The notes under the pieces were generated by a model. It had not been told where the DNA came from, made no database searches, and worked only from the letters and a program-made list of their open reading frames with translations. From NCBI RefSeq assembly GCF_046292685.1, contig NZ_JBKBQM010000012.1, forward strand, positions 1-64,000: a DNA stretch of 64,000 bases, given 5' to 3'. A program made the position numbers and the translations under genes. This DNA is from Wagnerdoeblera sp046292685. GTDB lineage: Bacteria; Pseudomonadota; Alphaproteobacteria; Rhodobacterales; Rhodobacteraceae. Below, in pieces: positions 44,573-53,820 of this stretch; positions within the stretch are counted from its first letter, which is position 1, and each line of letters begins with the position of its first letter.

Positions 44573-45741
44573 GCGCGGCCTCCGAAGATGCGGGCGTGTA
44601 GCGGGTTGAAGCCGATGCGGTTGGCCAGCTCGGCCGGGGTTTCGACGTTCCAGATGCACAGGTCGGCGCGCAGCCCGGGGGCCAGCGCGCCGGTATCGGT
44701 CAGCCCCAGGGCGCGGGCGGCGTGGGTGGTGATGCCGGCCAGCGCCTCGTCCGGGGTCAGGCGGAACAGGGTGCAGGCCATGTTCATCGCCAGCAGGATC
44801 GAGGTCAGGGGCGACGACCCGGGGTTGCAATCGGTTGCCACCGCCATCGGCACGCCATGCGCGCGAAAGGCGGCCACGGGGGGCGCCTGCGTTTCGCGGA
44901 TGGCATAGAAGGCGCCGGGCAGCAGCACTGCGACGGTGCCCGAGGCCGCCAGCAGGCGGGCGTCACCTTCCGTCGCGTATTCGACGTGATCGACCGACAG
45001 CGCGCCGTGCCGTGCGGCCAGCGCCGTGCCGCCCATGTGCGACAGCTGTTCGGCATGCAGCTTGACCGGCAGGCCGAGGGCCTTGGCCGCCGCGAACACC
45101 CGCTCCATCTGCGCCACCGAAAAGGCGATGCCTTCGCAGAACCCGTCAACCGCATCGACCAGACCTTCGGCATGAGCGGCCTTCAGCGCCGGGATGCAGG
45201 TGCCGTCGATATAGGCGTCGGCCTCGGCGCCCTTCGGCACCGCATGGGCGCCGAGAAAGCTGGTGCGCACCCGCACGGGGCGCACATGCCCGATGCGGCG
45301 GGCCACCCGCAGCATCCTGAGTTCGGTCTCGAGGTCAAGGCCATAGCCCGACTTGATCTCGATGCACGACACCCCTTCGGCCAGCAGCGCATCGACGCGC
45401 GGCAGGGCCTGGGCCAGCAACTCGTCCTCGGACGCGCCGCGCGTCGCCGCGACGGTGGAAACGATGCCGCCCCCGGCGCGGGCCACCTCCTCGTAGCTGG
45501 CGCCTTGCAGGCGCATTTCCCATTCGCGGGCGCGGTTGCCGCCATGCACGATATGGGTGTGGCAGTCGATCGGGGCGGCAGTGACCAGGCGGCCTTGCAG
45601 GTCCACCCGCGCCCAGGCGCCGGGCGGGGTATCGCCGACCGCGGCGATACGGTCGCCGTCGATGGCAATGGCGCCCTGCACCATCCCGCCTGGTGTAGCG
45701 AGGCGGGCGTTTTCCAGAATCGTCGGTCCGGTGATTTCCAT
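44566..45741 (-). CDS. hutI: imidazolonepropionase
   Basis: A 391-residue amidohydrolase opening imidazolonepropionate to N-formiminoglutamate, step three. Metal ligands are in APIDCHTHIVHGG (His-x-His), KLHAEQLSHMGG and ATDCNPGSSP; IEIKSGYGLDLETELRML is a family signature. First gene of the minus-strand hut operon, 24 bp from the HutC-like operator, so its promoter should be repressed directly. Confidence 0.97.
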   Translation of the reverse strand: MEITGPTILENARLATPGGMVQGAIAIDGDRIAAVGDTPPGAWARVDLQGRLVTAAPIDCHTHIVHGGNRAREWEMRLQGASYEEVARAGGGIVSTVAATRGASEDELLAQALPRVDALLAEGVSCIEIKSGYGLDLETELRMLRVARRIGHVRPVRVRTSFLGAHAVPKGAEADAYIDGTCIPALKAAHAEGLVDAVDGFCEGIAFSVAQMERVFAAAKALGLPVKLHAEQLSHMGGTALAARHGALSVDHVEYATEGDARLLAASGTVAVLLPGAFYAIRETQAPPVAAFRAHGVPMAVATDCNPGSSPLTSILLAMNMACTLFRLTPDEALAGITTHAARALGLTDTGALAPGLRADLCIWNVETPAELANRIGFNPLHARIFGGRAC

Positions 45742-45765
45742 CTTGAGTCCCTGTCGATTGCGGTT

Positions 45766-45783
45766 AATATGTCTGCACATATT
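45766..45783. promoter_or_regulatory. HutC-like operator between hutI and hutF
   Basis: AATATGTCTGCACATATT: seven-base arms AATATGT/ACATATT around CTGC. It is centred between the divergent hutI (ATG at 45741) and hutF (ATG at 45808), a spacing that lets one site control both. HutC regulators of the GntR family are known to bind AT-flanked short palindromes of this kind and to be released by urocanate. Confidence 0.7.
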
Positions 45784-45807
45784 CGGCGTGTCAACCGGGG
45801 GAATGCG

Positions 45808-47172
45808 ATGACGGTGATCTGGGCGGAACAGGCGCTCTTGCCGGGGGGATGGGCGCAGGATGTGGCCGTGAGGGTGGAGGGGGCGCGCATCGCCTCGGTC
45901 GCCGCGGGGGTGCCGCGGCCGGCGGGAGCACAGGCGGTGGGGCTGCTGCTGCCTGCGCCCGCCAACCTGCATTCTCACGCCTTTCAGCGCGCCATCGCCG
46001 GGCTGACCGAACGCCGCGGCCCCGACCCGCGCGACAGCTTCTGGACATGGCGGCGGCAGATGTATGCCTTTCTCGACCGCATGAGTCCTCAGGATGTGCA
46101 GGCGGTGGCGGCGCAGGTCTTTGTGGAAATGGCCGAGGCCGGCTATGCCGCAGTGGCCGAATTCCACTACCTGCACCACGGGCCGGGCGGGCAACCCTTT
46201 GCCGATCTGGCGGAAATGGCTGGCCGCATCGTGGCGGCGGCGGCGGAGACGGGGTTGGGGCTGACGCTGTTGCCGGTGCTTTACATGCAGGGCGGCTGCG
46301 ACGGGCGGGCACTGGTGGCCGGGCAGGACCGTTTCGGCAATACCCTCGACCGCTTTGCCCTTCTGCTGGAAGGGGCCGAAGCCCACGCCGCCGCCTTGCC
46401 CGGAGATACGGTGGTGGGGGTTGCCCCGCATTCCTTGCGCGCCGTGCCGCCGCAGGCGCTGGCCGCCGCAGCCGCCTTGCGCCCGGACCGCCCCCTTCAC
46501 ATGCACCTGGCCGAACAGGTGGCCGAGGTGGACGAGGTGCAGGGCGCCCTTGGCGCGCGGCCGGTGGAATGGCTGCTGGCCAATGCCGATCTGGATGCCC
46601 GCTGGTGCCTGATCCACTGCACCCAGATGCAGCGCGCCGAAACGCTGGCGCTGGCGGCCACCGGCGCGGTGGCAGGGCTGTGCCCGATCACCGAAAGCTC
46701 GCTCGGCGATGGCATCTTCGATGGCGTGGCCTATGCCGGCGCCGGGGGCCGCTGGGGCGTGGGCAGCGACAGCAACATCCGCATCGCCTGGTCCGAGGAA
46801 CTTCGCACGCTGGAGTATTCCCAGCGCCTGCGCGACCGCTCTCGCGCGGCGCTTGCGACGGCGGATCGGTCCACCGGCCGGGCGCTGGTGGAAGGCGCCG
46901 CCGCAGGGGGGGCGCAGGCGGCCGGGCGCGACGCCGGGCGGATCGAAGCCGGGCGGCTGGCCGACCTGGTGGCGCTGGACACAACCCACCCGGACATGGA
47001 AGGGCGCTCGGGCGATACCGCACTCGACACCTTCGTGTTCGCGCGCGATGACCGGATGGTGCGCCACGTCTGGTCGGCCGGGCGGCACATCGTGCAGGAT
47101 GGCCACCACCCGGCGCGCGACCGGGTGCAGGCGGCGTATCGGGCAACGATGCGGCGGCTGATGGCCGGATAA
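45808..47172 (+). CDS. hutF: formimidoylglutamate deiminase
   Basis: A 454-residue amidohydrolase that deiminates formiminoglutamate to N-formylglutamate plus ammonia, step four of the five-step pathway. Metal motif LPAPANLHSHAFQRAIAGL, then HMHLAEQVAEVDE, CLIHCTQMQ and GVGSDSNIRIAWSEELRTLEY (split across the active site) are those of HutF. It is transcribed with hutC (12-bp gap) and diverges from hutI. Confidence 0.95.
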   Translation: MTVIWAEQALLPGGWAQDVAVRVEGARIASVAAGVPRPAGAQAVGLLLPAPANLHSHAFQRAIAGLTERRGPDPRDSFWTWRRQMYAFLDRMSPQDVQAVAAQVFVEMAEAGYAAVAEFHYLHHGPGGQPFADLAEMAGRIVAAAAETGLGLTLLPVLYMQGGCDGRALVAGQDRFGNTLDRFALLLEGAEAHAAALPGDTVVGVAPHSLRAVPPQALAAAAALRPDRPLHMHLAEQVAEVDEVQGALGARPVEWLLANADLDARWCLIHCTQMQRAETLALAATGAVAGLCPITESSLGDGIFDGVAYAGAGGRWGVGSDSNIRIAWSEELRTLEYSQRLRDRSRAALATADRSTGRALVEGAAAGGAQAAGRDAGRIEAGRLADLVALDTTHPDMEGRSGDTALDTFVFARDDRMVRHVWSAGRHIVQDGHHPARDRVQAAYRATMRRLMAG

Positions 47173-47184
47173 CGGGGGGGCAGC

Positions 47185-47877
47185 ATGGCGGCGATGACCT
47201 GGCAGGCGGTGCAGGCCGAGGCGCTGCGGCGCATCCGCGCCCGCGAATGGCCCCCCGGCGCGCGCATCCCCGACGAGGAGGACCTGGCGCGCGAACTGGG
47301 CTGTGCCCGTGCCACCGTCAACCGCGCGCTGCGCGACCTGGCCGAAGCGGGGCTGCTGGAACGGCGGCGCAAGGCAGGCACTCATGTGGCGCTGACGCCC
47401 GTGCGCAAGGCGACCTTCGAAATCCCGATCATCCGGCAGGATATCGAATCGCGCGGCCAGACCCCGGGATACCGGCTGCTGTCGCGCAGCCTGGCACCCG
47501 CCCCTGCCCCGGTGTCGGCGTTGCTGCGCCTGCCGGCGGATGCGCCCTTGCTGCATGTCCGCGCGCTGCATCTGGCCGATGAGGCACCCTTCTGCCTCGA
47601 AGACCGCTGGATCAACCCGGCCGCCGCCCCGGGGGTAGAGACGGCGGACCTGACGACGATCAGCGCCAACGAATGGCTGGTGCGCAACACCGCCTTTTCG
47701 GGCGGCGACATCGACTTCGGCGCCGTGGCGGCCGATGCGGGCACGGCGGCCCTGCTGGGCTGCGCCAAGGGGGCCGCGCTGTTCGAGATCGGGCGCACCA
47801 CCTGGGCCGGCGCCCAACCGATTACCGCCGTGCGCCTGACCTATGGCCCCGGCTACCGGATGCGCACCGCGATCTGA
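47185..47877 (+). CDS. hutC: histidine utilisation repressor HutC (GntR family, UTRA domain)
   Basis: A 230-residue regulator. The N-terminal winged helix-turn-helix (about 5-70) shows RIPDEEDLARELGCARATVNRALRDLAEAGLLERRRKAGT in pieces typical of GntR; the rest is a UTRA ligand-binding domain (EDRWINPAAAPGV, TTISANEWLV). In other bacteria HutC binds urocanate and then leaves DNA. Being in the hutF operon it would repress itself through the operator at 45766-45783. Confidence 0.93.
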   Translation: MAAMTWQAVQAEALRRIRAREWPPGARIPDEEDLARELGCARATVNRALRDLAEAGLLERRRKAGTHVALTPVRKATFEIPIIRQDIESRGQTPGYRLLSRSLAPAPAPVSALLRLPADAPLLHVRALHLADEAPFCLEDRWINPAAAPGVETADLTTISANEWLVRNTAFSGGDIDFGAVAADAGTAALLGCAKGAALFEIGRTTWAGAQPITAVRLTYGPGYRMRTAI

Positions 47878-48010
47878 CTGCACCCGCAGAAATTGCGCCG
47901 CGATGCAGCGTGCAACCTTTGCGACCATTGGACACTTTGTCGCACCCCCTGCCGCGTCTATCCTGCCCGCGCGCCCGGGCACCCCGGGCAGCTACAGGGA
48001 GGAGACGACG

Positions 48011-49183
48011 ATGAACAGAATGCGCTTCGGCATCTTCCTTGCGCCATTCCACAAGCCGGGGATCAACCCGACACTGGCGCTGGAACAGGATCTGGAACTG
48101 GTGCAGTGGCTCGACCGCTGCGATTACGACGAGGTGTGGTTCGGCGAACACCATTCGGCGGGGTCCGAGATTTCGGCCGACCCGATGCTGATGATCGCCA
48201 CCGCGGCGCAGCGCACGCGCCATATCCGGCTGGGAACCGGCGTCGTCTCGGTCAGCTATCACAATCCGCTGTGGGTGGCCGAACGCATCGTGCAGCTCGA
48301 TCACCTGACCCGCGGCCGGGCCATGCTGGGCGTGGGGCCCGGATCGCTGCCCACCGATGCCGCGATGGTGGGCCTCAGCCAGGAGCACACCCGCCGCCTG
48401 CTGGCCGAAGGGCTGGACATCATGACCCGGCTGATCCGCACCGAAGATCCGGTGAACTTCGAAAACGAACGCTGGGTGCTCAAGGATGCCCGCCTGCACC
48501 TGCGGCCCTATTCCAACTTCGACATCGCCACCGCTGCCGTCGCCTCGCCCACCGGGCCGAAGCTGGCGGGCCGATACGGCACCGGCATGATCTCGATCGG
48601 CGCCACCACCGCGGCGGGCTTCGATGCGCTGGCCTTGCACTGGGATGTGCTGGAGGCCGAGGCGCGCCACCACGGCCATGTCGCCGACCGCAGCAAGTGG
48701 CGCCTTGTCGGCCTGTGCCACATTGCCGAAACCGCCGAACAGGCGCGGCGCGACGTGGAATACGGGATCGAACACTGGTTCCACTATTTCCAGGAAATCG
48801 CCGCCTTCCCGCAGATGTCGATGCCCGGCCAGAACGCGAAGGAGATGATCGACTTCATCAACGAGTCCGGCTTCGGCGCCATCGGCACGCCCGAGATGTG
48901 CCGCGCCCAGATCGACCGGCTGTGGAAACAGTCGAACGGCGGTTTCGGCGCCTATCTGATGCTGGCGCACAACTGGGCCAACTTCGAGGCGACGAAGAAA
49001 TCCTACGAGCTGATCGCGCGCGAGGTGTTCCCGCATTTCCAGGGCCAGCACCATTCCACCATGCAGGCCGCGATCCGCGCGCAGAAGATGCGCCCCGATC
49101 TGGCGGCGGTGCACGCCAAGGCCGTGGAAACCGCGCAAACCGCCTATGCCGCCGAAAAGGCGGCGCGCGACGCGGCGGAATGA
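48011..49183 (+). CDS. LLM-class flavin-dependent monooxygenase (luciferase-like)
   Basis: A 390-residue protein of the bacterial luciferase-like family, which uses reduced FMN and oxygen to hydroxylate a small substrate. It starts MRFGIFLAPFHKPGINPTLAL and shows YDEVWFGEHHSAGSEISADP and RIRLGTG-type strand HIRLGTGVVSVSYHNPLWVAE, then GRAMLGVGPGSLPTDA. The C-terminal tail is Ala/Lys-rich. The family includes limonene and alkane-type enzymes, but the substrate here is unknown. A GGAG site precedes the ATG. It is 133 bp after hutC and probably independent of it. Confidence 0.88.
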   Translation: MNRMRFGIFLAPFHKPGINPTLALEQDLELVQWLDRCDYDEVWFGEHHSAGSEISADPMLMIATAAQRTRHIRLGTGVVSVSYHNPLWVAERIVQLDHLTRGRAMLGVGPGSLPTDAAMVGLSQEHTRRLLAEGLDIMTRLIRTEDPVNFENERWVLKDARLHLRPYSNFDIATAAVASPTGPKLAGRYGTGMISIGATTAAGFDALALHWDVLEAEARHHGHVADRSKWRLVGLCHIAETAEQARRDVEYGIEHWFHYFQEIAAFPQMSMPGQNAKEMIDFINESGFGAIGTPEMCRAQIDRLWKQSNGGFGAYLMLAHNWANFEATKKSYELIAREVFPHFQGQHHSTMQAAIRAQKMRPDLAAVHAKAVETAQTAYAAEKAARDAAE

Positions 49184-49188
49184 CCGGC

Positions 49189-49225
49189 CGGGCGGGCGGG
49201 GCGGTCTTGCCGCCCTGCCCGCCCG
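49189..49225 (+). terminator. strong GC hairpin after the monooxygenase gene
   Basis: A 16-bp stem with one G-U pair, CGGGCGGGCGGGGCGG opposite CCGCCCTGCCCGCCCG, loop TCTTG, starting 6 bases after the stop. There is no T run, so ending is likely Rho-aided or the hairpin stabilises the mRNA. Confidence 0.55.
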
Positions 49226-49264
49226 GGGCAAGGTCGGGTGCGACACCGCACAGGAGCCCCGCCC

Positions 49265-49453
49265 ATGCCCCGCCTTTCCGCCGATCCGGCCCGGATGCTG
49301 GCCGATCTGGACCATCTGCGCACCATCGGCGGCGTCGGCACCGGCGTGGCCCGCCGGGCGCTTTCCGATGCCGATATCGCCGCGCGCGCCTGGCTGGCCG
49401 CGCGCATGCGCGCCGCGGTGCTGGCCGAGGCGGTGGGGCGGCTGACGAACTGA
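49265..49453 (+). pseudogene. remnant of a Zn-dependent (M20, carbamoyl/allantoate) amidohydrolase
   Basis: A 62-codon frame with its own AGGAG site. The residues ARMLADLDHLRTIGGVGTGV, followed by RRALSDADIAARAWLAARM, resemble the first 50 residues of M20-type Zn hydrolases such as beta-ureidopropionase and allantoate amidohydrolase, which normally have over 400 residues. The metal-binding part is missing. The last residues (VLAEAVGRL) look a little like the family C-terminus, so an internal deletion is possible. It may also be a small real gene. The resemblance is from memory of the family and moderate. Confidence 0.45.
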
Positions 49454-49457
49454 CCCC

Positions 49458-50210
49458 TCAGGCCAGCGCGTCCCACACCAGTTTCGACCCGGTCAGGGTC
49501 AGGAGAACATAGGTCACGGCAAAGAACGCGCGTTCCGGGATCAGCCGGTGCGCGCGCACGCCCAGCCAGGCGCCCAGCACCGCCACAGGCGCCAGCATCA
49601 GGCTGGCCAGTGCCGTCTGGGCGGTAAAGATGCCCAGAAACAGGAAGGGCACGAACTTGACGATGTTGATGACGGTAAACACGAGGACCGTGGTCGCCTG
49701 ATAGGGCGTCTTGGCCACGCCTTTGGTCAGCAGATAGACCGCTGCCGGCGGCCCGCCGGCATGGCTGACAAAACTGGTGAACCCCGCCGCCACCCCGGCC
49801 ACCAGCCCGAAAGCCCGCCCCACGGGCCGCGGTTTCAGCACCAGCAACCCGAAACGGCGCGCCATCTGGAACGCCACGAACCCCAGCGCCACCGCGCCGA
49901 TCAAGAGCTTCAGCGCCTCGGGCGGCACCGAGCGCCAGACCAGCGCGCCCAGCAGCACCCCCGGTATGCCGCCCAGAATCAGCAGGCGCGACGCCTCCGT
50001 GTCCCACCGCTTCCAGTAGGGGCGCAAGGTGGCGGCATCCATCACCATCAGCAAGGGCAGCATCATCCCCAGCGCCATGCCGGGCGGGATCGCCAGCGCC
50101 AGAATCGGGGTGGCGGCAAAGGCGGCACCACTGGCGAACCCGCCTTTGGAAATGCCGGCAAAGATCACCGCCGGGATCGCCAGCGCAAAGAACATGGCAT
50201 CGAACTGCAT
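49458..50210 (-). CDS. sulfite exporter TauE/SafE (TSUP) family membrane protein
   Basis: A 250-residue inner-membrane protein with about seven to eight hydrophobic helices. The two TSUP repeats are seen in FAGISKGGFASGAAFAATP and AGFTSFVSHAGGPPAAVYLL. Members move sulfite, sulfonates or other small anions; the substrate is not evident here. It is convergent with the hydrolase remnant and diverges from mdh over 147 bp. Confidence 0.88.
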   Translation of the reverse strand: MQFDAMFFALAIPAVIFAGISKGGFASGAAFAATPILALAIPPGMALGMMLPLLMVMDAATLRPYWKRWDTEASRLLILGGIPGVLLGALVWRSVPPEALKLLIGAVALGFVAFQMARRFGLLVLKPRPVGRAFGLVAGVAAGFTSFVSHAGGPPAAVYLLTKGVAKTPYQATTVLVFTVINIVKFVPFLFLGIFTAQTALASLMLAPVAVLGAWLGVRAHRLIPERAFFAVTYVLLTLTGSKLVWDALA

Positions 50211-50357
50211 CGGGCCCCCCGCGCCGGTTGCGGCATGCCGCGCATTTAGCGCAAACGCCGGGGCGATGCCATCGCCCTTGGCGACGCGCAGGCTTGCATG
50301 CCGCAGCATGCCGGCATAAGCCCTTGCGCAACTTCCACCCTGCAAGAGGATCCCCTC

Positions 50358-51320
50358 ATGGCCCGACCCAAAATCGCCCTCATCGGCGCCGGCCAGATCG
50401 GCGGCACGCTGGCCCATCTCGCCGCGATCAAGGAACTGGGCGATGTCGTCCTGTTCGACATCGCCGAAGGCACCCCCCAGGGCAAGGCGCTGGACATCGC
50501 GGAATCGGGCCCCTCGGAAGGCTTCGACGGCAGCTTCAAGGGCACCAACAGCTATGCCGACATCGCCGGCGCCGATGTGTGCATCGTCACCGCCGGCGTG
50601 CCGCGCAAGCCGGGCATGAGCCGCGACGACCTGCTGGGCATCAACCTCAAGGTGATGAAGTCGGTCGGCGAAGGCATCAAGGCCCATGCGCCAGACGCCT
50701 TTGTCATCTGCATCACCAACCCGCTGGATGCGATGGTCTGGGCGCTGCGCGAGTTTTCGGGCCTGCCGCACCACAAGGTCGTCGGCATGGCCGGCGTGCT
50801 CGACTCGGCGCGGTTCCGCCACTTCCTGTCGGTGGAATTCAACGTCTCGATGCGCGATGTGACCGCTTTCGTGCTGGGCGGCCACGGCGACACGATGGTG
50901 CCGCTGGTGCGCTATTCCACCGTCGCCGGCATCCCGCTGCCCGATCTGGTGGCGATGGGCTGGACCACGCAGGAACGCATGGACGCCATCGTGCAGCGCA
51001 CCCGTGACGGCGGGGCGGAAATCGTCGGCCTGCTCAAGACCGGGTCGGCCTTCTATGCGCCTGCCACCAGCGCCATCGAGATGGCCGAAGCCTATCTCAA
51101 GGACCAGAAGCGCCTGCTGCCTTGCGCGGCCTTCTGCCAGGGCGAATTCGGGCTGAACGGCCTGTATGTCGGCGTGCCGACGATCATCGGTGCCGGCGGT
51201 ATCGAACGCATCGTGGACATCAAGCTGACCGCCGAGGAACAGGCGATGTTCCAGAAGTCGGTCGATGCGGTGAAGGGCCTGGTCGAGGCCTGCAAGGCGA
51301 TCGACCCCTCGCTGGCCTGA
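50358..51320 (+). CDS. mdh: malate dehydrogenase
   Basis: A 320-residue NAD-dependent enzyme of the LDH-like MDH group. It has the loop IALIGAGQIGGTLAHLA, substrate Arg region AGVPRKPGMSRDD, ITNPLDAMVW and the catalytic His in GGHGDTMVPL. The length and the GAGQIGGT motif fit alphaproteobacterial Mdh. A strong terminator separates it from the genes that follow, so it is not simply part of the suc operon. Confidence 0.97.
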   Translation: MARPKIALIGAGQIGGTLAHLAAIKELGDVVLFDIAEGTPQGKALDIAESGPSEGFDGSFKGTNSYADIAGADVCIVTAGVPRKPGMSRDDLLGINLKVMKSVGEGIKAHAPDAFVICITNPLDAMVWALREFSGLPHHKVVGMAGVLDSARFRHFLSVEFNVSMRDVTAFVLGGHGDTMVPLVRYSTVAGIPLPDLVAMGWTTQERMDAIVQRTRDGGAEIVGLLKTGSAFYAPATSAIEMAEAYLKDQKRLLPCAAFCQGEFGLNGLYVGVPTIIGAGGIERIVDIKLTAEEQAMFQKSVDAVKGLVEACKAIDPSLA

Positions 51321-51344
51321 GGCGCCTGCCGCCTGCAACCTTGC

Positions 51345-51376
51345 GAAGGCGCGCCCGACCCGGGGCGCGCCTTCTT
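51345..51376 (+). terminator. terminator of mdh
   Basis: A perfect 12-bp stem GAAGGCGCGCCC/GGGCGCGCCTTC with a six-base loop, 24 bp after the mdh stop, followed by TT. One of the most stable hairpins in the window. Confidence 0.75.
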
Positions 51377-51411
51377 GCATGGGCCCGGCCGGGCCCGACA
51401 GGAGACAACGG

Positions 51412-51576
51412 ATGGATTACGGCAAATCCGGCAACCCCAAGGCCGCCAGGGACCGTCAGGCCGCGCCCGGGCAACCGCGCAAGGGCGCACCCTTGGCCGA
51501 TGCTACGGTCGCGGCGAAAAAGGCCCACCTGCTGGCCCGGATGAAGGCCGCGGCCAAAGCCAAGGCCAAGGGGTAG
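51412..51576 (+). CDS. small basic protein, function unknown
   Basis: A 54-residue, highly basic protein starting MDYGKSGNPKAARD and ending in an Ala/Lys helix (AAAKAKAKG). A good CAGGAG site lies before the ATG at 51412, which I prefer to an upstream ATG at 51379 inside the mdh terminator. No domain is known to me. The charge suggests nucleic-acid or ribosome contact, but this is a guess. It lies alone between the mdh terminator and a lipoprotein gene. Confidence 0.6.
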   Translation: MDYGKSGNPKAARDRQAAPGQPRKGAPLADATVAAKKAHLLARMKAAAKAKAKG

Positions 51577-51626
51577 AGGCCCAACTTCCGGTTGCGCTTC
51601 GGCCGGTGCCGTGTCAGCCTGCCGCC

Positions 51627-52154
51627 ATGCGAACCGCGCCGATCCTGCTTGCCGCCTGCCTGCTGCTCGGGGCCTGTGTGCCCGGTCCCGGCGCCGGGCC
51701 GGATGCGTTCGAACTGGCGAACATGCAGCCCTGGAACGTGGTGCCGCAAAGCACGCCCGCGCGGCTGGTCGCAGGGTTCGAGGCTGCCTGCCTCGACGGC
51801 CCCGCCGACCCCGACCGCGCCGCCGCCGCCTTGCGCCAGGCCGATTATGTCGAAACCCGCCGCCGCCCGGGGGCGCGCACCCGTGCCTTCGTGGTCGATG
51901 ACAGCCGCCCGGCGGTGCTGCTGGGCCTCGATGGCCGGTCCTGCGCGGTGGCCGCCAGGGCCCGCACCGGCCAGGCGCAGCGCATCGCGGGAATGGTCGC
52001 CCGCCGCTTTCCCGGCGCGCAGGCGGTGGACCCCGCCCGCATCGGCCCGCGCACCGAAAGCGCGTGGCACACCGGCGACGGCATGATCGTGCTGAACCGC
52101 GTGATCCTGCCGGGGCGCCCGTCCGAAGTGCTGCTGATCCGCGTGCGGGCCTAG
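51627..52154 (+). CDS. putative lipoprotein, function unknown
   Basis: A 175-residue protein with a lipoprotein signal (MRTAPILLAACLLLGAC; lipidated Cys at 17). The mature part is rich in Ala, Arg and Pro and includes FEAACLDGP and LDGRSCAVAARA, two further cysteines that could form a disulfide. I do not recognise the family. It has G/C-rich codon use like its neighbours, which supports it being real. It is 50 bp after the small basic protein gene. Confidence 0.65.
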   Translation: MRTAPILLAACLLLGACVPGPGAGPDAFELANMQPWNVVPQSTPARLVAGFEAACLDGPADPDRAAAALRQADYVETRRRPGARTRAFVVDDSRPAVLLGLDGRSCAVAARARTGQAQRIAGMVARRFPGAQAVDPARIGPRTESAWHTGDGMIVLNRVILPGRPSEVLLIRVRA

Positions 52155-52546
52155 TGGCGGGTTGCCCTTGGCGCCCATCTGGGGCAGCCTCTGCGCTCGG
52201 GGGCAGAAATGGGCATCCATCTGCCGGCGTTGCGCCCGCGCCGGCCATGCCGCCGAGGACAGCCGATGCTTGGCTCTGGTTTCGGCGGACCCCCGATGTC
52301 GGGCGGGGCGCGCGAGTGCGCCGGCGCTGCGGTGCAACTGACCGGCCGCCTTGAGTCGGTGCCGCGGCAGCCCGCGGCATACAACCGCATACCGCATCCG
52401 GCCGCTATGTGATCACGCGATTTTTCCTTGTGATCACATGCGGCGGATTTTCGCCGCGTCGCCCGGATTTTCAGCGGATTTGGTTTTGAACCCCGGTCAA
52501 GCTGTGCCAGAACGCGGCAAATTCCAGCCACAGACGGGACAGTCTC
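52155..52546 (+). promoter_or_regulatory. long gene-free leader before sucC
   Basis: These 392 bp carry no convincing gene. The right half (from about 52400) is less GC-rich than its surroundings and should contain the suc promoter. It holds the paired GTGATCAC sites and a GGCG-GATTTT-CGCC hairpin at about 52442-52455. The left half is rich in short G/C repeats (GGGGCAG, GGGGGCAGAAATGGG) without a clear structure. Confidence 0.5.
52409..52437. promoter_or_regulatory. two GTGATCAC palindromes spaced 21 bp, upstream of sucC
   Basis: Perfect 8-base palindromes at 52409-52416 and 52430-52437, 21 bp start to start (two helical turns). The outer context ATGTGATCAC ... GTGATCACAT is itself symmetrical. 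This pattern suits a dimeric or tetrameric regulator binding on one DNA face 110 bp before the sucC start. Confidence 0.5.
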
Positions 52547-53740
<1,194 letters not shown>

Positions 53741-53747
53741 GCCATCG

Positions 53748-53800
53748 GGTGCGCGCCCCCGCGCACCTTCCCACGAACTTCGGTGCGGCAAGCCCGCACC
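53748..53800 (+). other. two tandem hairpins between sucC and sucD
   Basis: GGTGCGCG-CCCC-CGCGCACC (53748-53767) and GGTGCGG-CAAGC-CCGCACC (53782-53800), the second followed by TTATTCT. They fill the 80-bp gap and could slow exonucleases or partly terminate, setting different mRNA levels for the two subunits. Confidence 0.6.
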
Positions 53801-53820
53801 TTATTCTCAAGGAGGCCACG

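Noticed and set aside
52170..52230. A decayed copy of the palindromic repeat (GGGGGCAGAAATGGG)
   Set aside because: It lacks the AAATATCC core and the C-run partner; only the G-run and AGAAATGG look similar.
52486..52500. TTGA...TCAA before sucC as an Fnr box
   Set aside because: The spacer is seven bases (ACCCCGG), not six, so an Fnr dimer would not fit.
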